Assembly: GCA_030587365.1 (NCBI GenBank)
Contig: JAUQZE010000045.1
Coordinates: forward strand, 1 to 30,794
Direction of reading: 5' to 3'
Source: Candidatus Freyarchaeota archaeon
GTDB taxonomy: Archaea > Asgardarchaeota > Jordiarchaeia > Jordiarchaeales > Jordiarchaeaceae
Length of the DNA: 30,794 nt
The notes under the pieces are model-generated. The model saw nothing but the letters and a program-made list of their open reading frames with translations. It did not search any database and had not been told where the DNA came from. This document shows, in pieces, positions 24,253-30,794 of this stretch. The translations under genes were made by a program, and so were the position numbers. Positions within the stretch are counted from its first letter, which is position 1; every line of letters starts with the position of its first letter.

Positions 24253-25140
24253 CTACATGCATCTGTACAGTTGGATGAGCGGGGTCACGTCGTTTAGGGC
24301 GGCTTCAAGGCTGATGGAGGAGTATTGGTCTATTTGGTATTTTTCCCCTTCTTTTTTTATTATGTGGTGCCTTTCCAGTATTTCTAGGACTTCTTTTACG
24401 CGTTCGAAGAGGTTAGAGTTTTTTATTTGGTTTATTGTTTGGTGTTGTAGTATTTGGAGTGCTGTTACTTCTAGTTTTTCTTGGCGTATTTCTCTTAGGG
24501 CGGATATTATGTTTTTGGGGGGCGGGGTTCCAGCTTTCCAAATGAATGTTTCTTTTCCTAGTCCCTGTAGGGTGATTATTTTGTTGTCGTGAAGCTCTTT
24601 TATGAGTATCTTGGGGTTATCGGTGAAGTTTTGGGTGAGCTTAATAATATCTTTAGTATTTACCGGGGTGGGGGAGTGTAGTATCACGTCGAATACTTTT
24701 CTCAGATCGCTCCAGTCTTTGTGAGTTCCATGCAGTAGGAAACCGCTGTATTTCAGGACTGAGAGTTTTCCGTTTTTCGCAAGGAGGGGATCCAGTTCAT
24801 TTTCGACTTTTGTGAGAAGATCCTTGAAAACTCCATTGCCGTTTGGGGTTACTCCGGTTATTTCTCTTACAAGTTCGGGCAGTTCGGCGGGTATGCTTAG
24901 CAGTCTGGCGGCTCGGGCGGTGATTGATTCTATCCCACTTGAGAAGAAAACATCTATAACTTTCCTAACCTGATGGGTGGGAAGAATAGATTTTTTTTCA
25001 CAGAATTTTTTTATACACTGGTCAATGAATTTTCTTCTGAGAATTTCCCCTATTTTTAGGGATGGAAAAAGCGTGGTGAATGCCACCGCATCCCTGTTTG
25101 CTCGGATAAACCCCAGCGAACCGGAGTGTTCAGGGCTCAA
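24253..25140 (-). CDS. unknown protein with probable winged-helix modules, downstream of NurA
   Basis: 295 residues from TTG 25140, six bases after GGGGGT. I recognise no family. Two segments look like winged helices: about 145-202 (LRKVFDVILHSPTPVNTKDI, IKELHDNKIITLQGLGKETF) and about 222-272 (TALQILQHQTINQIKNSNLF, VLEILERHHIIKKEGEKYQI). The N-terminal 130 residues are helical with basic patches. It is on the same strand as HerA and NurA but separated from NurA by about 310 bp holding a small ORF and a hairpin-rich segment. It may be a DNA-binding or specificity factor for the HerA-NurA pair; that is a guess from position. TAG stop. Confidence 0.6.
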   Translation of the reverse strand: MSPEHSGSLGFIRANRDAVAFTTLFPSLKIGEILRRKFIDQCIKKFCEKKSILPTHQVRKVIDVFFSSGIESITARAARLLSIPAELPELVREITGVTPNGNGVFKDLLTKVENELDPLLAKNGKLSVLKYSGFLLHGTHKDWSDLRKVFDVILHSPTPVNTKDIIKLTQNFTDNPKILIKELHDNKIITLQGLGKETFIWKAGTPPPKNIISALREIRQEKLEVTALQILQHQTINQIKNSNLFERVKEVLEILERHHIIKKEGEKYQIDQYSSISLEAALNDVTPLIQLYRCM

Positions 25141-25186
25141 TTTTAAACCCCCTTAGGCGTTCTTGTTCCAAATCACCTCGATTCCG

Positions 25187-25380
25187 CAAGCCCACTCTCT
25201 TTAGGAGTGGGAGGAATTGTGGATTTTTATAGTGCGGGCTTTTTATGCCGATAAGGCCTGGTGACCCACAAACCAGTTTAGCGCCCTTTGACAAGCCGTG
25301 CCGGGCTTAACTCACCTTAGGAGCGTGACATTGAGTGGTTCTGTCGAAGGGGGCGGGACTAGGCCGCGTATCCCGCCGTT
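25187..25380. ncRNA. candidate structured RNA: run of GC-rich hairpins
   Basis: Five perfect stems occur in under 200 bp: CCCACTC/GAGTGGG (25191-25211, loop TCTTTAG), GCC/GGC (about 25243-25253), CTGGT/ACCAG (about 25256-25276), AAGCC/GGCTT (about 25293-25310) and GGCGGGA/TCCCGCC (25352-25377). The segment is clearly richer in G and C than its neighbours, as expected for structured RNA in an AT-rich archaeon. Strand is not decided. The first hairpin with flanking GCAAG and GAGGAATTGT resembles the right end of archaeal IS200/IS605 elements in the plus direction, so part of this may be a TnpB/omega-RNA relic. It lies between NurA and the unknown protein, and could also be a structured leader of the latter. 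Confidence 0.4.
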
Positions 25381-25437
25381 CTTGTAGCCCGAGACGGGTA
25401 GCATTTCGAACCTGCTTAGTCTAGTCAAGATTTGCAT
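25312..25437 (-). CDS. possible 41-residue protein directly after NurA
   Basis: ATG at 25437 lies 11 bp after the NurA stop on the same strand and the frame ends with TGA at 25312. The peptide begins MQILTRLSRFEMLPVSGYKN and ends STEPLNVTLLR. No family recognised and no strong ribosome-binding site. It overlaps the candidate structured RNA, so the open frame may be accidental. Confidence 0.25.
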   Translation of the reverse strand: MQILTRLSRFEMLPVSGYKNGGIRGLVPPPSTEPLNVTLLR

Positions 25438-25448
25438 TATTACTATCA

Positions 25449-26660
25449 TTACGAGCCTGCACGATTTATCCGTAGGTTCTTGACCTCTATTCCGTGTTTT
25501 GGTTTAAACAGGCGATAAAACTTTTTTGGAGAGATATTGTTTTGTCTGGCGATTTTAACAATTTTGGCTAGCAGTTCATCTGCTAGAAAGTTAGGTAAAT
25601 CTGTTTCTATAAGACTGAAGGCGTGAGCGAATTCCAGCGACCAGGGTACATTGTTTAGGTTACTTGCCTGGTGGTAGATAGCGGAGCATACGTATTCGAG
25701 CTGCTTTTCGCTCTCCGCTAGGCTCTTGTGTACTTCCACTCTGATAGGTAGTGCGTCCTTGTGAGGTTTTATGTAAAAAAATCTTTGCTCCGCGAGGAAC
25801 CGGGAATATCTCGCTCCGAAGATGTTCCTTTGTGCCAGCATTGACCACAGGCCGCTCATTTGCGGGACTGTTATGTGGAGTTCCTCCTGATTACACGGCT
25901 GGAGAATTGAATCCAGAAGATTTGCATCGTTTATTCTACCGTAAATGCCGCTCAGCCAGGAGGATACGTTACGGTAATTTGAAATAAAATCCATGGAGTG
26001 GGGAGACTTTATTACAAACGCGTGGAGCGTGTCTAACAGTTTTTCAGCCAGTATGTCCGCGGTGCCGTTGCTTCCATAAATTTTTTCGAAAACCATTTGG
26101 TACTCCTGCTGAACCTCTCTCGCCCGATTACTGAAAACCTTTGTGTCCGCTGCACCGTAGGGTAGGAGGTCGTAATGGGGAACGAATGGGCCGTCCAGCA
26201 GAGCTAGATCGTAACTATTATCCTCAATTATCCTAAGGGTGACTAGCCGCTCCAAGTATTGTCGAGATACAGCCTGAATCCGTTCAACGTCCTCGTCCAC
26301 TAACCCCATGACGGGTATACATTTTCCAATGACGTAGGGATTCTGTGCTACGGGATTGTTACATTTGAAGGTGATACCCGCAGCAGAAACCACTATGAGA
26401 TCCAAACCCGCCCTCTGGCTTCTATTGGAGGATCCATCAACCGCTAGTGTAACAGCGTCTCTGGCTGCGGGATTGGTTCGGAGTTTTAGAGTTTCAAGCT
26501 CCTTATTCTGATTTAGGTTCTCAACGGCTTCGAGTAGTTCCAGATATATATCGTAGAATCTATAAACTTCGGATTCGAGAATATCGAGTGTCTGATGAAA
26601 GATTTCTCCCCTATGTTTTTTATTACTCTCCTCTTCCAAGAATTTTAATAGGTTGGTCAA
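25449..26660 (-). CDS. NurA-like nuclease
   Basis: 403 residues from a TTG at 26660 that overlaps the HerA stop by 4 bp (TTGA). The NurA metal-site motifs are visible: TLAVDGSSNRSQRAG (71-85) with Asp75 and YDLALLDGPFV (150-160) with Asp156. Near the C-terminus PWSLEFAHAFSLIE matches the conserved last motif. An N-terminal helical segment of about 65 residues precedes the domain. NurA works as a 5' to 3' nuclease together with the HerA hexamer in DNA end resection, usually beside Mre11 and Rad50; neither is here. A stand-alone divergent pair suggests a mobile or defence role instead. Length is above that of typical NurA. Confidence 0.8.
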   Translation of the reverse strand: MTNLLKFLEEESNKKHRGEIFHQTLDILESEVYRFYDIYLELLEAVENLNQNKELETLKLRTNPAARDAVTLAVDGSSNRSQRAGLDLIVVSAAGITFKCNNPVAQNPYVIGKCIPVMGLVDEDVERIQAVSRQYLERLVTLRIIEDNSYDLALLDGPFVPHYDLLPYGAADTKVFSNRAREVQQEYQMVFEKIYGSNGTADILAEKLLDTLHAFVIKSPHSMDFISNYRNVSSWLSGIYGRINDANLLDSILQPCNQEELHITVPQMSGLWSMLAQRNIFGARYSRFLAEQRFFYIKPHKDALPIRVEVHKSLAESEKQLEYVCSAIYHQASNLNNVPWSLEFAHAFSLIETDLPNFLADELLAKIVKIARQNNISPKKFYRLFKPKHGIEVKNLRINRAGS

Positions 26661-28258
26661 CCCCCATTCCGCTCCGCGAAATCCTTATGCAGATCGAAAA
26701 CGCTGCGTCCACCATAACCAAGCTGAATGTCTCCCTTCTCTATACTGGTGCAGAGAGGATCCTTAAGCGGAGTGGCCATACCAGCTATAAGAAACTCGCC
26801 CACCCCTAGGTGAGGAAGAATCTTCTGAATCTCTGGGAAATCAGTGTAGTCCTCAATGGCTCTCATGTCGTTTGCCGCTGTTAAACAACCACAGAACAAG
26901 GTGCTGAGATTGGAGAAAACGGTTTTGGAGATTCTAGATATTCTCTGGCTTATAATAGTGAGATTGGAACCGAACTTGCGGCCCTCCTCCGAGAAACTGG
27001 TTATCTTGCCCGAGCAGAGATAAGGTTTTCCCACGGTTATCTGTCCGTAGGAGCCTCCCATCTCCGGAATATAGTTTTTTGCCTCATCAATTACCAAGTG
27101 TATCGGATACTTATTCCGTAGAATCAAATCCGCTATGGTTCCAATCTTAGCCTGTCTGGCATCTAAGGGGTCAGAAGAGGCGTCAATAACTAGAATGTTC
27201 CCAGCAACTCTCTTCCAGATTTTGTTATACTGTTCGACACTGCCCCCAGTAAAAATGTTCTTGCCAAGCATTTTAATTCTACGCCGTATAGCCGTGTTCC
27301 AAGCGCTTATCGATCCATCTTTCTTGTAGAACTCATCCAGCCACTGGGTCACATAGGACATGAAGCAATCACCATTAAGCTCAGCAGCACCGCAAGTGAA
27401 ATCCATTACAAAAATGTCCGCTGCCACCTCTATGGCCTTTTTAGCCTGAGAGGGAAGCACATCCAAGCCAAGAGTTTTAACAATGTCATTAGCATCAGTA
27501 GGAACTACGGGTAACTCGCTACTAGACATAACTTGGAAATTGTTACAAAGCTTACCCAGATTACTGGTAGCGTATTCACCGGTATGGTCCCAGACGAGAA
27601 CATTAACCTTCTGTTTTAGGGAAGCCATACCCATAATATTCGCCGCTGTGGTAACGCTCTTACCCATACCTATACGAGCGAATATACCCACCCCTAAACG
27701 CAGTACAGCTGAGGCGTCAAGATCCACTGGATAATCGGTTTCCCGAATCTTCCCTATGGGATAGTATTCCCTGTCTCTTTCCGGATCACGAAAGAGGGCT
27801 TCGTAGTCCTCTTTATTAGCTACAAATATTGGGGAACAGGGTTTGGGAGGATGGGATAATCTACGCACACCGGGATGGGCAGGAATTCCGTATATACGAA
27901 GCTCACCGAATTTCATATTCTGGTCCAGATTGGGAACTTCGCCGTAAAGGCTGGAAAAATAGTTCAGAACGTCTGTGGTTGCTCCTCTAGTGGCGGCGAA
28001 GAGATTTGCGACCAGTCCTATTAATTTGGTTTTGTTATGGCTGACGGTGAGGAGTTGGCCCTCATAAACGTAATCCGTGGCGTAGTCGAAGACTGCGAAA
28101 TCGCACTTTTTAGTGCTGGTTGGACTTGTTATGAAACCTACGGGAGAGGCGCCCTTCAATATTTGTTCTTTGGATCGCAAATACTCATATTCTTCGACTT
28201 CGGAGCTCATTACTGCTCTCAGCACGGGTGTTTCAAGGCCTGGTTCCTCAACCGTCAT
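26657..28258 (-). CDS. HerA-like hexameric DNA translocase ATPase
   Basis: 533 residues. The N-terminal region (about 35-75, GFITSPTSTKKCDFAVFD) fits a HAS-barrel. Walker A is ARIGMGKSVTT (194-204), lacking the usual first Gly (Ala194); Walker B is IHLVIDEAKNYIPE (386-399) with Asp391 and Glu392. IISQRISRI (435-443) holds the likely arginine finger. HerA rings pump DNA to the NurA nuclease. It overlaps NurA by 4 bp, so they are coupled. The start at ATG 28258 has only a weak ribosome-binding site; a TATA-like AGTTTAAATAGT on the minus strand at 28305-28316 supports a short leader. It diverges from the five winged-helix genes. Confidence 0.85.
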   Translation of the reverse strand: MTVEEPGLETPVLRAVMSSEVEEYEYLRSKEQILKGASPVGFITSPTSTKKCDFAVFDYATDYVYEGQLLTVSHNKTKLIGLVANLFAATRGATTDVLNYFSSLYGEVPNLDQNMKFGELRIYGIPAHPGVRRLSHPPKPCSPIFVANKEDYEALFRDPERDREYYPIGKIRETDYPVDLDASAVLRLGVGIFARIGMGKSVTTAANIMGMASLKQKVNVLVWDHTGEYATSNLGKLCNNFQVMSSSELPVVPTDANDIVKTLGLDVLPSQAKKAIEVAADIFVMDFTCGAAELNGDCFMSYVTQWLDEFYKKDGSISAWNTAIRRRIKMLGKNIFTGGSVEQYNKIWKRVAGNILVIDASSDPLDARQAKIGTIADLILRNKYPIHLVIDEAKNYIPEMGGSYGQITVGKPYLCSGKITSFSEEGRKFGSNLTIISQRISRISKTVFSNLSTLFCGCLTAANDMRAIEDYTDFPEIQKILPHLGVGEFLIAGMATPLKDPLCTSIEKGDIQLGYGGRSVFDLHKDFAERNGG

Positions 28259-28304
28259 CTACATTACCACTTGAATTTAACTTGTTTATTTTATTTCAAA
28301 AACT

Positions 28305-28316
28305 ACTATTTAAACT
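28305..28316 (-). promoter_or_regulatory. TATA-like box for HerA-NurA
   Basis: AGTTTAAATAGT on the minus strand, about 50 bp before the HerA ATG. Confidence 0.4.
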
Positions 28317-28358
28317 TAGTGGAAAACACAAAGAAATTTTAAATTAATGGAAGGATAA

Positions 28359-28399
28359 CCTATCATAATATATAAATAAAATGCCAATTTTGTGATAGG
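28359..28399. promoter_or_regulatory. operator-like element A: CCTATCA ... TATA ... TGATAGG
   Basis: CCTATCA (28359-28365) and TGATAGG (28393-28399) form a perfect 7-bp inverted repeat with a TATAAATAA box between them. A regulator bound to both arms would cover the promoter. Confidence 0.55.
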
Positions 28400-28546
28400 A
28401 CTGCTAATCACTAATAAAAACTTTCTTAAATTTGATAAAGTGGAAGGAATGAGGAAGTAATAAAGTTATGTCAAGTAAAGGATTTTATATGAAAAATACC
28501 TTATTTCAGGCTATAGGAATGCCCAGATTCACGTGATGGAATAAGA

Positions 28547-28587
28547 CCTATCATCCTTTATAAATAATCATGTAAAATTATGATAGT
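28547..28587. promoter_or_regulatory. operator-like element B: CCTATCAT ... TATA ... ATGATAGT
   Basis: CCTATCAT (28547-28554) and ATGATAG (28580-28586) around TATAAATAA, the same 41-bp span as element A. It lies about 205 bp before the first winged-helix gene. Confidence 0.55.
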
Positions 28588-28792
28588 AGTATCTTACGTA
28601 TTATTTGTATTTTTAAAAGGATGTTTTTAGAAAAAGACCATAAAATATATATATGAGGTTTATAATACTCTCTTTAAAAGCACAAACTTCCACTGGCATA
28701 GAAATAAAAAAAAGGTAAATGACAGTTTACTAGCTCAAATATCTGAGCGAATTTGCAGGAAATACTAGCAGAAATTTGTTGAGGCGCCCCTG

Positions 28793-29089
28793 ATGCTAGA
28801 AGAGTTGCTAGGTTTGGGAAGATCGAAAACACGTTTAGATGTTATAAACTTCATACTGGATGAGGGGAGACCCTTATCAGCTTCTGAGATAGCGGAGAAA
28901 CTCGATATAAGCTTGAATGCCGCAAATATTGCAATCCACTATCTGAATAAGGCTGGTCTTTTGAATAAGATTGAACGCGGCCTGTATGAGGTTAATGTTT
29001 ATGCCTTTTGCAAGGCGTTTCTAACATTCCTTTTGGCTTCTAAAGCTGAGGGTCACGCTGGTAAGAGTCTTGAGGATTTCACAAGGTAG
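28793..29089 (+). CDS. small winged-helix protein 1 of 5
   Basis: 98 residues. After a short N-terminal helix, residues 14-68 form a winged helix: RLDVINFILDEGRPLSASEI, AEKLDISLNAANIAIHYLNK and a wing ending ERGLYEVNVY. The C-terminal helix AFCKAFLTFLLASKA is hydrophobic, as in proteins 3-5, and probably serves to dimerise. TGAGGCG precedes the ATG. It is the first gene of the five-gene run and so nearest to elements A and B; autoregulation is likely but not shown. TAG stop. Confidence 0.7.
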   Translation: MLEELLGLGRSKTRLDVINFILDEGRPLSASEIAEKLDISLNAANIAIHYLNKAGLLNKIERGLYEVNVYAFCKAFLTFLLASKAEGHAGKSLEDFTR

Positions 29090-29105
29090 GAGGTGAAAAA
29101 GGAGG

Positions 29106-29384
29106 TTGAGTAGTCAATTAGACGACACTGTTCTGAGACTACGGGGTGGCAGTCTGAAGGTTTTATCACTTCTCTCTATTTCACACCGTCCCTTAAGACC
29201 TTCTGAGATTGCGGAGCTTCTGGGGATGCAGCTCAATGACGTTGGAAAGTATCTTGTTAGGTTGGGTAGCAAGGGGTTGGTTTCGAAGGCCAACATAAAT
29301 GGTAACTCTTCGGGGTACGTCTCGAACGTAGATATCCTGGAGCTGGTGCTGGATCATGAGCGTAGGCTGAGAGAGCTTGAATAG
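29106..29384 (+). CDS. small winged-helix protein 2 of 5
   Basis: 92 residues from TTG 29106, nine bases after GGAGGTG at 29090-29096. The winged helix spans about 15-72 (LKVLSLLSISHRPLRPSEIA, MQLNDVGKYLVRLGSKGLVS). It lacks the hydrophobic C-terminal helix of its neighbours and ends in a charged helix (LDHERRLRELE), so it is the most divergent of the five. The next gene starts 2 bp after its TAG stop. Confidence 0.65.
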   Translation: MSSQLDDTVLRLRGGSLKVLSLLSISHRPLRPSEIAELLGMQLNDVGKYLVRLGSKGLVSKANINGNSSGYVSNVDILELVLDHERRLRELE

Positions 29385-29386
29385 TT

Positions 29387-29710
29387 ATGATTTGGAATGG
29401 GGGTACGGTTTTGGCTACGGATAGGACTGGGGAACTGTTTGACAAGTTTGATAAGCTTATGAGGTTGAGGGATGCGGCAAATCAAGTTCTTATTTACATT
29501 CTTACCAGTCCTAAGCCTGTAACCCCAAAGGAGCTTGTAGATAATTTGGGTTTGACTGAGAACAGTGTTTGGAAAACTGTCCGGCGTTTGGAGGCTGATG
29601 GTTTTCTTAGGTCCATGGATAGGGGAGAGTATGAACCTAATTTTGGCCTCATAACGGCGCTTCTCTTGTTCAAAGTTCAGGAGTTGATTAAGGCATTAGA
29701 GCAGAGATGA
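29387..29710 (+). CDS. small winged-helix protein 3 of 5
   Basis: 107 residues from ATG 29387; TTG at 29411 with GGGGGT six bases before it may be the true start (MATDRTGELFDKFDKL...). The winged helix is about 30-85: LIYILTSPKPVTPKELVDNL, ENSVWKTVRRLEADGFL, RGEYEPN. The C-terminal helix GLITALLLFKVQELIKALEQ is hydrophobic then charged. Closest in sequence to protein 4 (SPKPVTPKELVD and RGEYE are shared). Its TGA overlaps the next ATG. Confidence 0.7.
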   Translation: MIWNGGTVLATDRTGELFDKFDKLMRLRDAANQVLIYILTSPKPVTPKELVDNLGLTENSVWKTVRRLEADGFLRSMDRGEYEPNFGLITALLLFKVQELIKALEQR

Positions 29711-30027
29711 ACAGGATGAGTGAGGACGAAGAGCAGATCACTTCCAAAGATGCTTTTAATAAGTTATTGAGATTGGGCGAGGCTTCCATTCAGATAATTG
29801 ATTATATACTCTGTTCGCCCAAACCGGTAACCCCTAAGGAGCTTGTGGATCGGCTGGGAATCACCGAGGGGACGGCTTGGAACGCTTTGAGCAGGTTACA
29901 AAAGGTTGGTTTTCTCGTTACCAAAAATAGGGGAGAATATGAGGCTAACATGGGATTTATATTATCGATGGTTCTTTTCACCTTAAGTGATATTGTAGAA
30001 AAATTGAGAGAGGTGAAGCGAAGATGA
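29707..30027 (+). CDS. small winged-helix protein 4 of 5
   Basis: 106 residues; ATG 29707 overlaps the previous stop (ATGA), with a second ATG at 29716. The winged helix is IIDYILCSPKPVTPKELVDR, GTAWNALSRLQKVGFLV, RGEYEAN, and the C-terminal helix GFILSMVLFTLSDIVEKLRE. It arose with protein 3 by duplication but has since diverged in the recognition helix (GTAWNALSR against NSVWKTVRR), so the two probably read different DNA sites. Confidence 0.7.
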   Translation: MNRMSEDEEQITSKDAFNKLLRLGEASIQIIDYILCSPKPVTPKELVDRLGITEGTAWNALSRLQKVGFLVTKNRGEYEANMGFILSMVLFTLSDIVEKLREVKRR

Positions 30028-30350
30028 GTAATTCTGAGGAGACCGAAGAGGGAAAAAAGCTGTTGGAAAGCTTTAGGAGTTTTCGAGAAAGAAGCTTCTC
30101 CGTGCTGAACTACATTCTTGAAAATCAGAAAGGAGCACCAGTATCCTCTTCCAAAATTCAGGAAGGTTTAGGTTTGACTCCTTCGAATCTTTCGCACGCT
30201 GGGAAAATATTAGAAGACGCCCGATTGATAAGCAGGGAAAAGGAGGGGTATACTCCGAATCTGGGTGTTTTACTCGCGGCAATTCTAGAAATCGTTTTAG
30301 ACATCGATAAAAGAGTTAAGAGTATTGAGGAAGAATTAAGTAGAAAGTAA
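30024..30350 (+). CDS. small winged-helix protein 5 of 5
   Basis: 108 residues; ATG overlaps the previous TGA by 4 bp. It has the same plan: a charged N-terminal helix, a winged helix (SVLNYILENQKGAPVSSSKI, LTPSNLSHAGKILEDARLIS, EGYTPN) and the C-terminal helix GVLLAAILEIVLDIDKRVKS. Last gene before the right IS, which begins about 30 bp downstream; the operon could have continued before the IS arrived. Confidence 0.7.
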   Translation: MSNSEETEEGKKLLESFRSFRERSFSVLNYILENQKGAPVSSSKIQEGLGLTPSNLSHAGKILEDARLISREKEGYTPNLGVLLAAILEIVLDIDKRVKSIEEELSRK

Positions 30351-30381
30351 TCGGTTATCGAAAAAGGCGAAAGTGAAAAAT

Positions 30382-30794
30382 TGGTTGTGTCTGCTAATCG
30401 GTTAACTTTTAGGGATTAATTGGGTCCCCTCCTATGTTATACGTCATCTAGAAAAACAAGGAGGTGGAGCCCAATAATATCCCTGAATAACCAGATACGG
30501 GTTACAGGAGATTTAAGTCTTATCCCCCTGTCCAGAAGCCTGGACGAAGCCAACCTGAACAGAGAAGTCCTCAGAGCAGTACTGGAGGAGGCTCAAGACC
30601 AGCTAATAGATGAGCTGTGCGGCGGGAAATACGCCAGAAACCAGGACAGGAAGTTCCGAAGAGCAGGAACCGCCAAGAGAACACTGGTGACCAGGCACGG
30701 CACAATAGTGTTCAAGCTGGTCAAGGTGAGGTCGCTGGAGAACGGATCCATACTGAGACCGTTCCTCCTCTACCTAGGATTAGAGCCCAGGAAG
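30382..30794 (+). mobile_element. 5' part of an outward-facing insertion sequence (right copy)
   Basis: Begins at about 30382 with TTGGTTGTGTCTGCTAATCG, the inverted counterpart of the left window end (1-251). The element runs off the window. The copies share the leader, the GGAGGTGG site and the first codons. Confidence 0.8.
30474..30794 (+). CDS. transposase, N-terminal 107 codons (partial; IS256/ISH6-like)
   Basis: The frame reads IISLNNQIRVTGDLSLIPLS, DQLIDELCGGKYARNQDRKF, then RRAGTAKRTLVTRHGTIVFK and on to RPFLLYLGLEPRK at the window end. The RxAGTxxRTLxTxxGxI pattern fits mutator-like transposases such as IS256 or ISH6, from memory. No ordinary start codon stands at the right place: the ribosome-binding site is followed in this frame by ATA ATA. 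A GTG in another frame (30464) opens a 9-codon frame that ends at TAA 30488-30490. Both window copies share this, so it is not a private mutation. Confidence 0.65.
   Translation, partial: MISLNNQIRVTGDLSLIPLSRSLDEANLNREVLRAVLEEAQDQLIDELCGGKYARNQDRKFRRAGTAKRTLVTRHGTIVFKLVKVRSLENGSILRPFLLYLGLEPRK

Larger units (their letters stand above)
28259..28792. promoter_or_regulatory. 534-bp divergent control region
   Basis: A very AT-rich region between HerA (minus) and the winged-helix operon (plus). It holds two copies of a 41-bp TATA-plus-inverted-repeat element, further TATA-like runs near 28640-28665, and the HerA TATA box. A 22-codon ORF with a modest ribosome-binding site (28468-28536, MSSKGFYMKNTLFQAIGMPR...) lies between the two elements; I do not think it is a gene. 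Confidence 0.5.

Noticed and set aside
25141..25448. tRNA, RNase P RNA or SRP RNA
   Set aside because: TTCGAA and ACAGAA occur, but no cloverleaf closes and the conserved cores of RNase P and SRP RNA are not present.
28468..28536. 22-codon ORF between the two operator-like elements
   Set aside because: It has a modest ribosome-binding site but lies in promoter sequence, is very short, and has no other support.
28359..28587. CRISPR repeats
   Set aside because: Only two units, 188 bp apart, with a TATA box inside each; no spacer array is seen here or elsewhere in the window.
1..30794. Genome-wide TAG as pyrrolysine
   Set aside because: At least six intact genes end in TAG at positions where paralogues or the family also end, so amber is a normal stop here. 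Two internal TAGs are better explained as nonsense mutations, though I list them as a finding.

Overview
The window reads as archaeal DNA. Genes have TATA-like boxes 25-50 bp upstream of starts, often with very short or no leaders. Stops are followed by T-rich tracts rather than hairpin terminators. The gene set also fits an archaeon: a HerA-NurA pair, tungsten aldehyde ferredoxin oxidoreductases (AORs), an MNT-HEPN pair and an AbiE pair. An anaerobic, possibly thermophilic member of Thermoproteota (Bathyarchaeia-like) would fit, but no rRNA or tRNA is present to place it. Both window ends are the 5' parts of the same insertion sequence, in inverted orientation and pointing outwards. The window may therefore be a contig broken at repeats, or the inside of a larger IS-flanked block.

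0.25-9.9 kb: a secreted PQQ-type sugar dehydrogenase, then an AbiE toxin-antitoxin locus split by a 5.4-kb composite transposon. The transposon has two distantly related, decayed insertion sequences in inverted orientation as its ends, and carries a methyltransferase and a GT4 glycosyltransferase. A TAAA target duplication borders it. Removing the element rejoins the two halves of the AbiEii toxin gene (2272-2456 and 7849-8603) exactly in frame. The toxin gene also has an internal amber codon, and a small unknown gene at 9.5 kb has another.

9.9-24.2 kb: a MoaD-like sulfur carrier, an MNT-HEPN toxin-antitoxin pair, and a large tungsten-enzyme cluster. The cluster holds two tandem copies of [DUF362 iron-sulfur protein - AOR] on the minus strand. 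Diverging from them on the plus strand are [SCP2-like protein - iron alcohol dehydrogenase - AOR] and a second [SCP2-like - iron alcohol dehydrogenase]. Together these could interconvert carboxylic acids, aldehydes and alcohols using ferredoxin and NAD(P)H. The SCP2-like protein may hold a hydrophobic substrate. The paralogues are patchworks of near-identical and strongly diverged segments.

24.2-30.4 kb: the least conventional region. A minus-strand block encodes a HerA-like ATPase, a NurA-like nuclease, a 41-residue ORF, a GC-rich hairpin-rich segment that may be a structured RNA, and an unknown protein with probable winged-helix modules. Diverging from it is a tight run of five different small winged-helix proteins. 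The intergenic region between holds two copies of a 41-bp element in which inverted repeats flank a TATA box. This layout suggests a self-regulated mobile or defence-type module built on HerA-NurA, and it is the best candidate here for an undescribed system.
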